64,000 nucleotides of DNA from Aestuariibius sp. HNIBRBA575 (GCF_040932005.1 NZ_CP162414.1:1515501-1579500), one strand, 5' to 3'; shown: positions 1 through 8,934, numbered from the stretch's first letter. A program made the numbers and translations. Notes: generated by a model from the letters alone, not told the origin.

Positions 1-243
1 TCTTATGCCAAATACGCCGAATTGGCGGGGCCGGCGATTGCCAAACATGGCGGGCATTTTATTGCCCGCGCGGGCCGGTTTGTGCAACTTGAAGGGCGTG
101 AACGTCCGCGCAATGTTGTGGCGAAATTCGACAGCGTCGAAGCCGCAGAAGCCTGCTATCACAGCCCAGAATACCAAGAGGCGCTGGATCATGCACGCGG
201 CGCATCAGAACGGGAATTGATGATCGTGGAAACCACAGAATAG
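1..243 (+). CDS. DUF1330 family protein, 3' part
   Basis: The gene is cut by the left edge; frame 1 is open from base 1 to the TAG at 241-243, giving the last 80 residues. The tail with HGGHFIARAG, FDSVEAAEACYHSPEYQEA and a final ELMIVE strand matches DUF1330, a small ferredoxin-like (dimeric alpha/beta barrel) family whose biochemical role is unknown. A strong hairpin with a T-run follows 28 bases after the stop, so this is the end of its transcript. The start and any promoter are outside the window. Confidence 0.85.
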   Translation, partial: SYAKYAELAGPAIAKHGGHFIARAGRFVQLEGRERPRNVVAKFDSVEAAEACYHSPEYQEALDHARGASERELMIVETTE

Positions 244-270
244 GTTTTTGTCGGTTTAAACACTCAAACA

Positions 271-298
271 AAAGGGCCCCAAATCGGGGCCCTTTTTT
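271..298. terminator. Bidirectional intrinsic terminator
   Basis: The 10-bp stem AAAGGGCCCC / GGGGCCCTTT with a 5-base loop is followed by a T-run on the + strand. An A-run precedes it, so it also reads as a terminator on the - strand. It lies between the convergent DUF1330 and typA genes and can serve both. Confidence 0.85.
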
Positions 299-319
299 AT
301 TCCTAAATGTCGCCTTGCC

Positions 320-2137
320 TTAGCTGGCGCGGGACTGACGTTTACGCTCATGTGGGTCCAGGTACCGCTTGCGCAGACGGACAACATTTGGCGTGACCTC
401 AACCAATTCATCGTCGTCGATATAGGCAATCGCCTCTTCGAGCGACATGGTGATGGGCGTGGTCAGACGCACGGCTTCGTCGGTGCCGGATGCGCGCACG
501 TTGGTCAGCTTTTTGCCTTTCAACGGGTTCACTTCCAGATCGTTGTCACGTGAATGTTCACCGATGATCATGCCGGTATAAACGTCGGCCTGCGCGCCAA
601 TGAACATCTTGCCGCGATCCTCAAGGTTCCACAGGGCAAAGGCCACGGATTGGCCGTTTTCCATGGAAATCAGCACACCGCGATGACGTCCGGGGATTTT
701 ACCTTTGTGGGGGGCCCAGTCGTGGAAAATCCGGTTCAACACGCCAGATCCGCGTGTATCCGTCAGGAATTCCCCGTGATAGCCGATCAGACCGCGCGAC
801 GGCACATGGGCCACGATGCGGGTTTTGCCAGCGCCAGCGGGGCGCATTTCGACCAGATCGCCTTTGCGTGAACCGGTCAGTTTTTCGATCACGGTCCCGG
901 AATATTCGTCATCCACATCGATGGTGACTTCTTCGATTGGCTCCATCCGTTCGCCGTCGATTTCCTGAAAAATCACGCGAGGACGCGAAATCGACAGTTC
1001 AAAACCTTCGCGACGCATGTTTTCGATCAAAACACCCATCTGCAATTCACCGCGACCCGCGACGTCAAAGGCTTCACCGCCTTCGGTGTCGGTCACTTTG
1101 ATTGCGACGTTGACTTCGGCTTCTTTCATCAGGCGTTCGCGGATCACGCGCGACTGAACTTTTTTGCCATCCCGACCCGCAAGCGGCGAATCGTTGATGC
1201 CAAACATGACAGAAATGGTTGGTGGATCGATCGGTTGGGCAGGGATCGCCTCTTCGACGGCGACGTCACAGATCGTGTCGGCAACGGTTGCCTTGGTCAT
1301 GCCTGCCAGCGACACGATATCGCCTGCCTCGGCCACGTCGATCGGGGCCTGCGCCAAACCACGGAAGGCGAGGATTTTGGACACTCGGAATTGTTCGATC
1401 TTGGTGCCGTCACGCGACAAAGCCTTGACGGTTTCGCCCGCTTTCAATGTGCCGCTTTCGACGCGACCGGTCAGGATACGGCCGATAAACGGATCTGCAC
1501 CCAATGTTGTGGCCAACATGCGGAACGGCTCGGCACGGGCTTCGATCTGTTTGGGGGCCGGGACGTGATCAACGATTGTTTCAAACAATGCGGTCAGATC
1601 TTTGCGGGGACCATCCAGTTCTTTGTCACACCAGCCGGACCGGCCAGAGGCATAAAGATGTGGAAAATCAAGCTGTTCATCCGTTGCGTCCAGTGACGCA
1701 AACAGGTCAAACACTTCGTCCAATGCGCGATCAGGTTCGCCATCAGGTTTGTCGACTTTGTTCACAACCACGATGGGGCGCAGGCCCAGGCCCAGGGCCT
1801 TGGAGGTCACAAATTTGGTTTGTGGCATTGGACCTTCGGCAGCGTCGACCAGCAAAACAACCCCGTCCACCATGGACAGAATGCGTTCAACTTCGCCACC
1901 GAAATCGGCGTGACCGGGCGTATCAACGATGTTGATGCGCATGCCATTCCATTCGACGGATGTCGCTTTGGCCAGAATTGTGATGCCGCGCTCACGTTCC
2001 AGATCGTTGCTGTCCATGGCCCGTTCGGCCACAGCTTGGTTTTCCCGGAACGCGCCGGATTGTTTCAGTAGTTCGTCAACCAGCGTTGTTTTGCCGTGGT
2101 CAACGTGTGCGATAATCGCAATATTACGCATGTCCAT
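320..2137 (-). CDS. typA: Ribosome-associated GTPase TypA/BipA
   Basis: Translational GTPase of the EF-G/LepA class that binds 70S ribosomes and is needed in stress and cold adaptation and in large-subunit assembly. The G1 loop AHVDHGKT is at residues 10-17, G3 [14 protein letters not shown] starts at residue 72 and G4 NKVD is at 126-129. EF-G-like domains II, III and V and the BipA-specific C-terminal domain follow, ending in a basic tail. The frame is open further upstream, but the ATG at 2137 has GAGAAGGG seven bases before it and gives 605 residues, the normal family length. It is monocistronic: a terminator follows and an unrelated gene precedes it. Confidence 0.96.
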   Translation of the reverse strand: MDMRNIAIIAHVDHGKTTLVDELLKQSGAFRENQAVAERAMDSNDLERERGITILAKATSVEWNGMRINIVDTPGHADFGGEVERILSMVDGVVLLVDAAEGPMPQTKFVTSKALGLGLRPIVVVNKVDKPDGEPDRALDEVFDLFASLDATDEQLDFPHLYASGRSGWCDKELDGPRKDLTALFETIVDHVPAPKQIEARAEPFRMLATTLGADPFIGRILTGRVESGTLKAGETVKALSRDGTKIEQFRVSKILAFRGLAQAPIDVAEAGDIVSLAGMTKATVADTICDVAVEEAIPAQPIDPPTISVMFGINDSPLAGRDGKKVQSRVIRERLMKEAEVNVAIKVTDTEGGEAFDVAGRGELQMGVLIENMRREGFELSISRPRVIFQEIDGERMEPIEEVTIDVDDEYSGTVIEKLTGSRKGDLVEMRPAGAGKTRIVAHVPSRGLIGYHGEFLTDTRGSGVLNRIFHDWAPHKGKIPGRHRGVLISMENGQSVAFALWNLEDRGKMFIGAQADVYTGMIIGEHSRDNDLEVNPLKGKKLTNVRASGTDEAVRLTTPITMSLEEAIAYIDDDELVEVTPNVVRLRKRYLDPHERKRQSRAS

Positions 2138-2271
2138 TGGGATGCCCTTCTCGAAGCTTGCGCCGCCCATACAATGCAGGCGCAGAAAAGGCTAGGGGAG
2201 GATGGGTGTTTTCCCCGCTTTAACCAAGTCTGTCGTAAATGGCCCCGATTTGGAGGTGGTGTGATTGGGGA

Positions 2272-2601
2272 TTAATGGGTTGTGCTGTTTGAAAACAAAT
2301 GGATCACTGCGATGCCTGCCACGATCATCACCAGTCCCAAAATGGCCGCCAGATCGAGTTTTTGATTGAAAACAACCACGCCGATGGCTGCGATCAAAAC
2401 GATGCCCAATCCCGACCAGAGGGCATAAACGATGCCAACCGGCATGAATTTCAGCGTCATGCCCAACAAATAGAACGCCAACCCATAGGCAATCACAACC
2501 ACGATACTGGGCCCTATCCGGGTGAATTGTTGGCTGGCCTGAAGCGCGGTTGTGCCAATGGTTTCCGCGACAACAGCAAAGAAAAGCAAGATATAAGGCA
2601 T
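2272..2601 (-). CDS. Small multidrug resistance (SMR) family transporter
   Basis: Four-helix inner-membrane protein of about 109 residues, close in sequence to EmrE: AETIGTT in helix 1 contains the glutamate that couples substrate and protons, and TGIAYAIWSG/GIVLI of EmrE appears here as VGIVYALWSGLGIVLIAAIG. The expected role is proton-driven export of cationic lipophilic compounds or guanidinium-type substrates; SMR subtypes cannot be separated with certainty by eye. A GTG six bases upstream (2607) is an alternative start, but the ATG matches the EmrE N-terminus. It lies 12 bases behind an Lrp-type regulator on the same strand, so the two are probably co-transcribed. Confidence 0.88.
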   Translation of the reverse strand: MPYILLFFAVVAETIGTTALQASQQFTRIGPSIVVVIAYGLAFYLLGMTLKFMPVGIVYALWSGLGIVLIAAIGVVVFNQKLDLAAILGLVMIVAGIAVIHLFSNSTTH

Positions 2602-2613
2602 GGGCACAATCCG

Positions 2614-3072
2614 TTACAAAGGAAGTTCGGTCGTGTCTTTGAGCTCTTCCATCACAAAGCTGGCGGACACGTCAGACATATCAATTTTTTCGATCAATTG
2701 CTGGTATAAACGGTCATAATCGGCCACATCAGCGACACGGGCCATGATCAAATAATCCAGATCTCCGGTCATGCGATAGGCCCCTTGGATTTCAGGAATG
2801 GTGCGCACCGCGCGGGCAAAATCGCGCAACCATGCGGCGTCATGCCGGGCGGCGTGGATTTGAATGCAAACGGACAATCCCAACCCCAAAGCGGCCGCAT
2901 CGAGCAAAGCGACCCGTTTACGGATCATTCCAGAGGCTTCTAATGCTTTGATCCGACGCCAGCACGCATTGCGCGACAGGCCCACAACGTCGCCCAGTGA
3001 TTCCAGACTTTGATCGGCGTCACGTTGTAGTTGCTGCAGGATTTGTCGGTCTATGGTGTCAATGTTGCTCAT
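2614..3072 (-). CDS. Lrp/AsnC family transcriptional regulator
   Basis: A 152-residue regulator with an N-terminal winged helix-turn-helix (DTIDRQILQQLQRDADQS ... LSRNACWRRIKALEASGMI, residues 5-52) and a C-terminal RAM ligand-binding/oligomerisation domain (about 65-140, with MTGDLDYLI). Proteins of this family form dimers to octamers and respond to amino acids. The SMR transporter gene follows directly, which suggests that the regulator controls it and itself. The ligand cannot be read from the sequence. Confidence 0.92.
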   Translation of the reverse strand: MSNIDTIDRQILQQLQRDADQSLESLGDVVGLSRNACWRRIKALEASGMIRKRVALLDAAALGLGLSVCIQIHAARHDAAWLRDFARAVRTIPEIQGAYRMTGDLDYLIMARVADVADYDRLYQQLIEKIDMSDVSASFVMEELKDTTELPL

Positions 3073-3194
3073 ATTTCAAACTTATGTGGAAAATTTCCCA
3101 ATTTCAATCTTGAATGATTGATCTTTGGGATCGCTTTGCAGGGTGGCTGCGGCAAACTGGGATCAGCATCACATATGACCCAAGGAACAGCCCC

Positions 3195-3401
3195 ATGATG
3201 AACCGCATTTTTCTGGACCATCCCCGCGCCGTCGATGAAAGCTATCTGCAACATGCATGGTTTGCGGCAAAGTTTTCGTTCTGGTTGTTTGCCGCGGCGT
3301 TTGCCGCCTTGATCCATGCATTTGTGCCTGCCGCATGTGAAAAAACCGCCAGCCGGATCACGGCGCGGCTTTATGCCAAAACCCATAATCGGGGTCAGTA
3401 A
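3195..3401 (+). CDS. DUF6356 family small membrane protein
   Basis: A 68-residue protein with the family signature FLDHPRAVDESYLQHAWFA near the N-terminus, one hydrophobic segment (about residues 25-48) and a short basic tail. The ATG at 3195 is chosen over one at 3114 because AAGGAAC sits seven bases ahead of it and the family starts here. It precedes the amidotransferase gene by 12 bases and may be co-transcribed with it. The function is unknown. Confidence 0.8.
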   Translation: MMNRIFLDHPRAVDESYLQHAWFAAKFSFWLFAAAFAALIHAFVPAACEKTASRITARLYAKTHNRGQ

Positions 3402-3413
3402 AGGGATAAATCC

Positions 3414-4214
3414 ATGTGCCGTTGGGCGGCCTATCTGGGCCAAGATATTTACCTGTCGGATGTGTTGATCGCACCGGCACATTCCTTGATCGCACAATCA
3501 CGCGCAGCGTCGGAATGTAAAACTGCAACCAATGCGGATGGGTTTGGTATTGCGTGGTATGGGGATCGTCCGGAGCCGGGACTATTTCGCGATGTGTTGC
3601 CGGCTTGGTCGGACCCAAACCTGCAATCGCTGGCACATCAGGTGAACTCGGGGCTGTTTTTGGCCCATGTGCGCGCCTCAACCGGGACGGCCACCAGCCG
3701 GAACAATTGCCACCCCTTTGTTTGTGGCGGTCTGAGCTTTATGCATAATGGACAGATTGGTGGCTTTGATGCTTTGCGCAAATCAGCGGATATGCTGATC
3801 CCCGATGCGCTATATGGCGATCGAAAAGGCGCCACCGATAGCGAAGCGCTGTTTTTGGTGGCCGTGGGAATGGGATTGCAGACCGCGCCGTTGGCGGCGA
3901 TGGAACAAGCGGTCGCAACCTTTGAGCATCTTTCAAAAACCCATGGCGCTGCGCCTCATATCCGGCTCGCTGCGGCGTTTTCTGATGGCAAACGGCTCTT
4001 TGCTGTGCGCTATTCATCAGACACGATTGCCCCGACATTGTATTACCGTTGGAGCGAAAGCCGTCGGGGATGGGCCGTGGTGTCAGAGCCGCTGGAACAG
4101 GAAAGCGGCTGGATCGAAGTGCCCGCCGGGTCGTTCTGTGTCTTTGAGGGTGAAAACGTTGAAATTCAACCGTTTAGACCTATTTTGCAATATAGCGATC
4201 CCGTCGGTGATTGA
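3414..4214 (+). CDS. Class II glutamine amidotransferase (YafJ/EgtC-like)
   Basis: A 266-residue Ntn-type glutaminase domain. Cys2 (MCRWAAYLG) would be the nucleophile after removal of Met1. ADGFGIAWYG, LAHVRASTGTATSRNNCHPF and FMHNGQIGG form the glutamine pocket and oxyanion region. No synthetase domain is fused, so it resembles stand-alone YafJ and EgtC-type enzymes acting on a gamma-glutamyl amide substrate; there are no ergothioneine genes nearby, so the substrate is open. The last 35 bases overlap the convergent YitT gene. Confidence 0.88.
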   Translation: MCRWAAYLGQDIYLSDVLIAPAHSLIAQSRAASECKTATNADGFGIAWYGDRPEPGLFRDVLPAWSDPNLQSLAHQVNSGLFLAHVRASTGTATSRNNCHPFVCGGLSFMHNGQIGGFDALRKSADMLIPDALYGDRKGATDSEALFLVAVGMGLQTAPLAAMEQAVATFEHLSKTHGAAPHIRLAAAFSDGKRLFAVRYSSDTIAPTLYYRWSESRRGWAVVSEPLEQESGWIEVPAGSFCVFEGENVEIQPFRPILQYSDPVGD

Positions 4215-4797
4215 GGGTAATCACCATGTTCAGGATCACCGCGCCCAGCAGTGACCACGCGACCATTTCCCACGGAAACAACACAAACGCCAAGGCAAAC
4301 ACCATCGCATCAAACCCCAGCTGCACATGGCCAGCTTTGATGTTGCGGGTGTCCTGCAGATACATCGCAATCACGCCAATGCCGCCCAATGTTGCCCCAT
4401 GTCGAAACAGGATCAACAGCCCCGCGCCCCCGGTGATGCCTGTCAAAATCGCGGCCAATCCGGGGTGCAGATAGCTGATCAGGAACACATGTGGAACAAG
4501 TGTGGTCAGAACCGACAGCAACGCAACCGCGCAGAATGTTTTGATCGTGAACGCCCAGCCCATGCGGCGGATCGCCAGCCAATAAAACGGCAAGTTCAGC
4601 ACAAAGAAGATCAGACCGAACGATGTGCCCGTCGCGTAGGACCCTACCAAGGACAGGCCCGCGATTTGGCCGGTGATCAATCCACCCGCGCGCATCAGAT
4701 GCACGGTCAGCGCCATCAAAACAGCACCAGTGACGACACCCAGAATGTCTTCGATCAGGGAATGGCGGGTCGGGGTTGCGGGTTCAAGCAGGGTCAT
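4180..4797 (-). CDS. YitT family (DUF161) membrane protein
   Basis: A 205-residue integral membrane protein with five or six hydrophobic segments and the family pattern around GAVLMALTVHLMRAGGLITGQ and GGAGLLILFRHGATLGGIG. The family is widespread and functionally poorly defined. The C-terminus is short and basic and is encoded on the strand opposite the end of the amidotransferase gene. Confidence 0.87.
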   Translation of the reverse strand: MTLLEPATPTRHSLIEDILGVVTGAVLMALTVHLMRAGGLITGQIAGLSLVGSYATGTSFGLIFFVLNLPFYWLAIRRMGWAFTIKTFCAVALLSVLTTLVPHVFLISYLHPGLAAILTGITGGAGLLILFRHGATLGGIGVIAMYLQDTRNIKAGHVQLGFDAMVFALAFVLFPWEMVAWSLLGAVILNMVITLNHRRDRYIAK

Positions 4798-4862
4798 CGT
4801 GTTTGCCTATGGCGCAATCATGAAAAGGGCCAGTCAGAAAGGAATGTGACGGTCATCAAGGG

Positions 4863-4891
4863 GCAAAGGGCCGCAGGATTGGGCCCTTTGC
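4863..4891. terminator. Probable terminator hairpin after icd
   Basis: The perfect 10-bp stem GCAAAGGGCC / GGCCCTTTGC has an 8-9 base loop and lies eight bases beyond the icd stop. The T-tract on the - strand side is poor, so termination may be partial. Confidence 0.5.
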
Positions 4892-4898
4892 ACAGTAT

Positions 4899-6113
4899 TT
4901 ACGCCGCCAAAGCCGCGTTCAGGTTTTCTTCGATTTTTTCGAGGAACCCCATCGTGGTCAGCCATTTCTGATCCGGACCGACCAGCAGGGCCAGATCCTT
5001 GGTCATAAAGCCGCTTTCGACCGTATCAACGATGACTTTTTCCAAAGTATCGGCAAAATTCATCAACTGGTCATTGTCGTCCAGCTTGGCGCGGTGTTTC
5101 AGCCCACCGGTCCATGCAAAAATCGACGCGATCGAATTGGTCGACGTGGCCTGACCCGCCTGATGTTGGCGATAGTGGCGGGTCACGGTGCCATGGGCGG
5201 CCTCGGCTTCGACGATTTTGCCGTCTGGCGTCATCAGCTGTGATGTCATCAAACCAAGCGAGCCAAAGCCCTGCGCAACAGTGTCGGATTGCACGTCGCC
5301 ATCATAGTTTTTACAGGCCCAGACAAAACCGCCATTCCATTTCATCGCGCAGGCGACCATGTCGTCGATCAGGCGGTGTTCATAGGTGATCCCGGCTTCT
5401 TTGAATTTGTCGGCAAATTCGGCATCAAACACCTCTTGGAACAGGATCAGAAACTGACCGTCATATTGTTTGAGGATGGTGTTTTTAGTCGACAGATAGA
5501 CCGGCCAACCCAGCGACAATCCGTAATTGAACGAGGCGCGCGCAAAATCGCGGATGGAATCATCCAGATTATACATGCCCATAAACACACCGGATTTGGG
5601 CGCTTGGAACACTTCGCGTTCATCCACGGTGCCGTCTTCGCCAACAAATTTCATCGTCAGCGTGCCGGGGCCGTCAAATTTCATATCCGTGGCGCGATAT
5701 TGATCACCATAGGCATGGCGGCCGATCACAATCGGTTTGGTCCAGCCCGGTACCAGACGTGGCACATTGGAACAGATGATGGGCTGGCGGAACACAACGC
5801 CGCCCAGAATGTTGCGGATCGTCCCATTGGGGGACCGCCACATTTTTTTCAGGCCAAATTCCTCAACGCGTGCCTCATCGGGGGTGATGGTCGCACATTT
5901 GACGGCCACACCGATTTCTTTTGTCTTTTCAGCGGCATCGATGGTGATTTGGTCATCGGTTGCATCGCGCGATTCAATGCCCAGATCGTAATAGAGCAGG
6001 TCAATATCCAGATAGGGCAGGATCAGTTTGTCTTTGATGAACTGCCAGATGATGCGGGTCATCTCGTCGCCGTCCATTTCAACGATGGGGTTCGCTACCT
6101 TGATTTTCGTCAT
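4899..6113 (-). CDS. icd: NADP-dependent isocitrate dehydrogenase (eukaryotic-type)
   Basis: TCA-cycle enzyme converting isocitrate to 2-oxoglutarate and CO2 with NADPH formation, cytosolic homodimer. The 404 residues are typical of the eukaryotic-like subfamily found in alphaproteobacteria, not of E. coli Icd. The isocitrate-binding stretch [15 protein letters not shown] contains Ser94 and Asn96, and [14 protein letters not shown] forms the NADP-binding loop. It is monocistronic, flanked by a hairpin downstream and a palindrome 67 bases upstream of the start. Confidence 0.96.
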   Translation of the reverse strand: MTKIKVANPIVEMDGDEMTRIIWQFIKDKLILPYLDIDLLYYDLGIESRDATDDQITIDAAEKTKEIGVAVKCATITPDEARVEEFGLKKMWRSPNGTIRNILGGVVFRQPIICSNVPRLVPGWTKPIVIGRHAYGDQYRATDMKFDGPGTLTMKFVGEDGTVDEREVFQAPKSGVFMGMYNLDDSIRDFARASFNYGLSLGWPVYLSTKNTILKQYDGQFLILFQEVFDAEFADKFKEAGITYEHRLIDDMVACAMKWNGGFVWACKNYDGDVQSDTVAQGFGSLGLMTSQLMTPDGKIVEAEAAHGTVTRHYRQHQAGQATSTNSIASIFAWTGGLKHRAKLDDNDQLMNFADTLEKVIVDTVESGFMTKDLALLVGPDQKWLTTMGFLEKIEENLNAALAA

Positions 6114-6179
6114 GGGGATTCCCTTTTTGCGTTCGGATTACGCGCCAAATATCGCAAATCAGCCGCCATGTGAAGCGTT

Positions 6180-6195
6180 GTATGCAATTGTATAC
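6180..6195. promoter_or_regulatory. Palindrome in the icd promoter region
   Basis: GTATGCAATTGTATAC is a near-perfect 16-bp inverted repeat (one mismatched pair) centred on CAATTG, 67 bases upstream of the icd ATG. Such AT-rich palindromes are common operators for GntR- or MarR-type regulators. The binding protein is unknown. Confidence 0.45.
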
Positions 6196-6262
6196 GAATT
6201 AAGTGATCTCAGATCGCAGCGCGGGGGAACACCGCGATGTTCCCCCGTATTATATCCCGGTT

Positions 6263-7141
6263 TTATGCGTCGGGCGTGGTTAAAAAACGGTTGATGACCG
6301 CTTGGTTTTGCAGATGCCCATCTGGGTCAGCCTGTGTTTTCAGCGCACAGAATTTTTCACCCCAATCCGAGGTGCGCAAGCGAATAGGGGGCGTGTCGGA
6401 CAGGGCGCAATTCAGCACGACTTCTGCCACTTCATCCACGGTTTGGTACAGGCCTGCCTCTTCGGCGCGGCTTTGGGCACCGCTGACATAGGCCTGCAAA
6501 ACGGGCAGATATTCGTCATCCAGCATGCCGCCGGTATCCATAACCTGTTTCAAGGCACGATCAGCAAATTCAGACCGAATGCCGCCGGGCTGAACGGTTG
6601 TGAAATGCAGACCAAATGTCGATCCAACATAAGTGGCAAGGCTTTCGGTGAAGCCTTCGACGGCAAATTTTGCCGCGCAGTAGATTTCGTTGAACGGCTG
6701 GCCAACCAGACCACCAACGGACGAAATGTTGATCACATGACCTGCACGTGCAGCCCGCATATGCGGCAGGGCTGCGCGGGTGGTGCGCACCACACCGGTA
6801 AAGTTAACATCCATGACGTCCTGAATGGTTTTGATGTCTGTTTGCTCAATGTTGCGTACAAACCCAGACCCGGCATTGTTGACCAGAACATCAATTTTTC
6901 CAGTTTTCTCAATGATCTGCGCAATCGCATTTTCAACGCTTGCATCATCTTGCACATCCAGCTGCACGATGTCTGCGCTGACACCAGCATCTGATAATGC
7001 GGCGTTTAATTTGTCGGCCTTGGCCGGGTTGCGCATGGTGGCAAAGGTGCGAAACCCTGCCTTGGCGGCCTGTACCGCAATGGCGAGCCCAAGCCCGGTG
7101 GAAGCGCCGGTAACAACAAAGGTTTTATCTATAGATGACAT
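6263..7141 (-). CDS. Short-chain dehydrogenase/reductase
   Basis: Classical SDR of 292 residues. TGASTGLG near the N-terminus binds the nucleotide, NNAG is conserved (LVNNAGSG), and the catalytic Ser and Tyr-Lys are in INISSVGG and YCAAK. Substrate specificity cannot be predicted; the C-terminal region is longer than in minimal 250-residue SDRs. A frame extension to 7183 was not used because MSSIDKTFVVTGAS gives the usual SDR N-terminus. An inverted repeat lies 11 bases upstream of the ATG, so a repressor probably controls it. Confidence 0.9.
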   Translation of the reverse strand: MSSIDKTFVVTGASTGLGLAIAVQAAKAGFRTFATMRNPAKADKLNAALSDAGVSADIVQLDVQDDASVENAIAQIIEKTGKIDVLVNNAGSGFVRNIEQTDIKTIQDVMDVNFTGVVRTTRAALPHMRAARAGHVINISSVGGLVGQPFNEIYCAAKFAVEGFTESLATYVGSTFGLHFTTVQPGGIRSEFADRALKQVMDTGGMLDDEYLPVLQAYVSGAQSRAEEAGLYQTVDEVAEVVLNCALSDTPPIRLRTSDWGEKFCALKTQADPDGHLQNQAVINRFLTTPDA

Positions 7142-7151
7142 GTTTGATCTT

Positions 7152-7173
7152 TCTGTCCTGTTTCCGGGACAGA
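7152..7173. promoter_or_regulatory. Candidate operator of the SDR gene
   Basis: The perfect 7-bp inverted repeat TCTGTCC-N8-GGACAGA lies immediately upstream of the SDR ribosome-binding site. Its symmetry and place fit a dimeric repressor site. No regulator gene is adjacent. A second, AT-rich inverted repeat (AACAATT / AATTGTT, 7179-7204) lies just upstream of it. Confidence 0.5.
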
Positions 7174-7207
7174 GGTAGAACAATTTTCAAAAAGTACAAT
7201 TGTTTTT

Positions 7208-7804
7208 TTACTTTTTGACGGAGCCGGGCCTGTTTTGGGTAAACCACAGGTCAATTCGGGTCTTTAAGGCGTCCCAAATGGCAGGGGCCCCACGGCGCAC
7301 TTTGACACCGACGCGCGTTTCAAGCTGATCCGGGGTGACGTTATATTCTGGCCACGTGCCGCCATCGGTTTCCAGATTGGAAATCACCGGCTGCACGCGA
7401 TCAATGGATTTGGCAAAGACTGCATCATCGGATTGCGCGGCTTCGAATTCTTCCCAGAGGGCGCGGAATTCGGCGTTTTGATCCGCAGGCAAAAGCCCAA
7501 AAATCCGATCCGCAGCTTTTTGTTCGATGGCGGCCTGATGATCCGCATCCACAGCGCCATGAATAGGGGTGTCACCGGCATCGATTTCAACCAAATCATG
7601 CAGCAACAGCATTTTGATCACGCGGTCCACATTCACCGGGCGGGTCGCATGTTCGGCCATTACCAACGCATAGAGCGCGATGTGCCAGCTGTGTTCAGCC
7701 GTGTTTTCGCGGCGTGATTTATCGCAAAGCTTGGTGGCGCGCAGAACCGATTTCAGCCTGTCGGCCTCAATCAAAAAGGCCAGTTGGGCTGAAATGCGAT
7801 CCAT
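7208..7804 (-). CDS. HD domain phosphohydrolase (YfbR/HDDC2-like)
   Basis: A 198-residue metal-dependent phosphohydrolase. The HD metal ligands are visible as AEHSWH (about residues 36-41) and LLHDLVEIDAGD, in the arrangement of the YfbR and HDDC2 5'-deoxynucleotidases, which remove phosphate from deoxynucleoside monophosphates. It follows the 75-residue protein by 3 bases and the hydrolase before that, so the three form an operon. The substrate remains an inference from the subfamily. Confidence 0.85.
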   Translation of the reverse strand: MDRISAQLAFLIEADRLKSVLRATKLCDKSRRENTAEHSWHIALYALVMAEHATRPVNVDRVIKMLLLHDLVEIDAGDTPIHGAVDADHQAAIEQKAADRIFGLLPADQNAEFRALWEEFEAAQSDDAVFAKSIDRVQPVISNLETDGGTWPEYNVTPDQLETRVGVKVRRGAPAIWDALKTRIDLWFTQNRPGSVKK

Positions 7805-7807
7805 ATG

Positions 7808-8035
7808 CTAATCCTGCGTTGCGGCCAGAGATTTGGCGCGGGCGTTCAGGAAATCGTGGGCCTTGCGAGCAGCAAGACGCATCCTGATTTCGGTCAAAAA
7901 GGCTTCTTCTAGGGATTGAGACGACGCTGCGAGCACTTCGCCAATCTCAACATATAGGCGGTCCTGGCCTGTGGCGTCCTGAACTTTCAGAACCTCCAGC
8001 GCCAGATCCGCCGCAAGTGTATCAAGCGTGCTCAT
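7808..8035 (-). CDS. Conserved hypothetical protein, 75 residues
   Basis: A short, mostly helical, soluble protein with acidic and alanine-rich helices (LAADLALEVLKVQ, EEAFLTEIRMRLAARKAHDFL). I do not recognise a family. The start codon overlaps the stop of the upstream hydrolase (TAATG), and the HD gene follows after 3 bases, so translational coupling is likely. Confidence 0.75.
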   Translation of the reverse strand: MSTLDTLAADLALEVLKVQDATGQDRLYVEIGEVLAASSQSLEEAFLTEIRMRLAARKAHDFLNARAKSLAATQD

Positions 8036-8688
8036 TACCGGGTGTTTTCCGTCAGGCGGCGGCGCACATAGCCTGTTACGCTGTCGATCATCCCATCCAT
8101 ATAAGGATCCTCAAAGAAGTGGCCTGCGCCGTCGACTTCTTCGTGGGTGATGGTGATGCCTTTTTGTTCGTGCAGCTTGTTCACCAAATTGGTGGTGTCC
8201 TGCGGCGGGGCCACGCGGTCAGCAGATCCGTTGATCATCAAACCAGAGGACGGGCAGGGCGCCAAAAAGCTGAAATCATACATATTGGCCGGGGGCGAGA
8301 CGCTGATGAAACCGGTGATTTCCGGGCGACGCATCAGCAATTGCATCCCGATCCAAGCCCCAAACGAAAAGCCAGCAACCCAGCAATGTTTGGAATTTGT
8401 GTTCATGGATTGCAGGTAGTCCAGCGCAGATGCCGCATCAGACAATTCGCCAACACCCTGATCGTATTCGCCCTGTGACCGGCCAACGCCGCGGAAATTA
8501 AACCGCAATACAGTGAAGCCCATATTATAGAACGCATAGTGCAGATTATAGACGACGCGATTGTTCATCGTGCCGCCAAACTGCGGATGCGGATGCAAAA
8601 CAATGGCAATGGGCGCATCACGATCCTTTTGTGGATGGTAGCGGCCTTCGAGCCGACCCTCTGGGCCGGGAAAGATGACTTCGGGCAT
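8035..8688 (-). CDS. Alpha/beta hydrolase of the YfhR/dienelactone-hydrolase-like type
   Basis: A 217-residue alpha/beta hydrolase. HPHPQFGGTMNN and FNFRGVGRSQG are diagnostic of this subgroup, GFSFGA holds the nucleophile Ser, and GAGHFF holds the catalytic His. No signal peptide is present. The ATG at 8688 is preferred over 8742 because AGGGA lies seven bases upstream. The subgroup has no firmly assigned substrate. It is the first gene of the hydrolase/75-aa/HD operon and is divergent from iscR. Confidence 0.88.
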   Translation of the reverse strand: MPEVIFPGPEGRLEGRYHPQKDRDAPIAIVLHPHPQFGGTMNNRVVYNLHYAFYNMGFTVLRFNFRGVGRSQGEYDQGVGELSDAASALDYLQSMNTNSKHCWVAGFSFGAWIGMQLLMRRPEITGFISVSPPANMYDFSFLAPCPSSGLMINGSADRVAPPQDTTNLVNKLHEQKGITITHEEVDGAGHFFEDPYMDGMIDSVTGYVRRRLTENTR

Positions 8689-8743
8689 TTTGGCGTCCCT
8701 GATTAGGAGGGTGCCGACATGTTGACGAAAACACTCAGGCACC

Positions 8744-8758
8744 TTAGAAGGATTCTAA
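8744..8758. promoter_or_regulatory. Irr-type (ICE) iron-control box
   Basis: TTAGAAGGATTCTAA is a perfect 6-3-6 inverted repeat. It matches the core of the ICE motif bound by the haem- and iron-responsive regulator Irr in alphaproteobacteria (TTAGAA-N3-TTCTAA). It lies between the divergent hydrolase and iscR-suf genes, 176 bases before the iscR start and 55 before the hydrolase start. Regulation of the suf operon is the more natural target, but either side is possible. Confidence 0.7.
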
Positions 8759-8934
8759 ATCCGGGATCTTTGGGCCCGGTTGCAGGAAAGCAGTTAAATC
8801 TGCTGAGTGGTAACGTCAATGAAAATGGCCCATTTGGGCGATAATTCTGGCTCAAACGGGTAATGAAATTGGCCCCTTAGCCGGGGAATGGGCCCCAAAA
8901 GGGTCACAATGCCGTAAATCGGACGGGGGAAACG

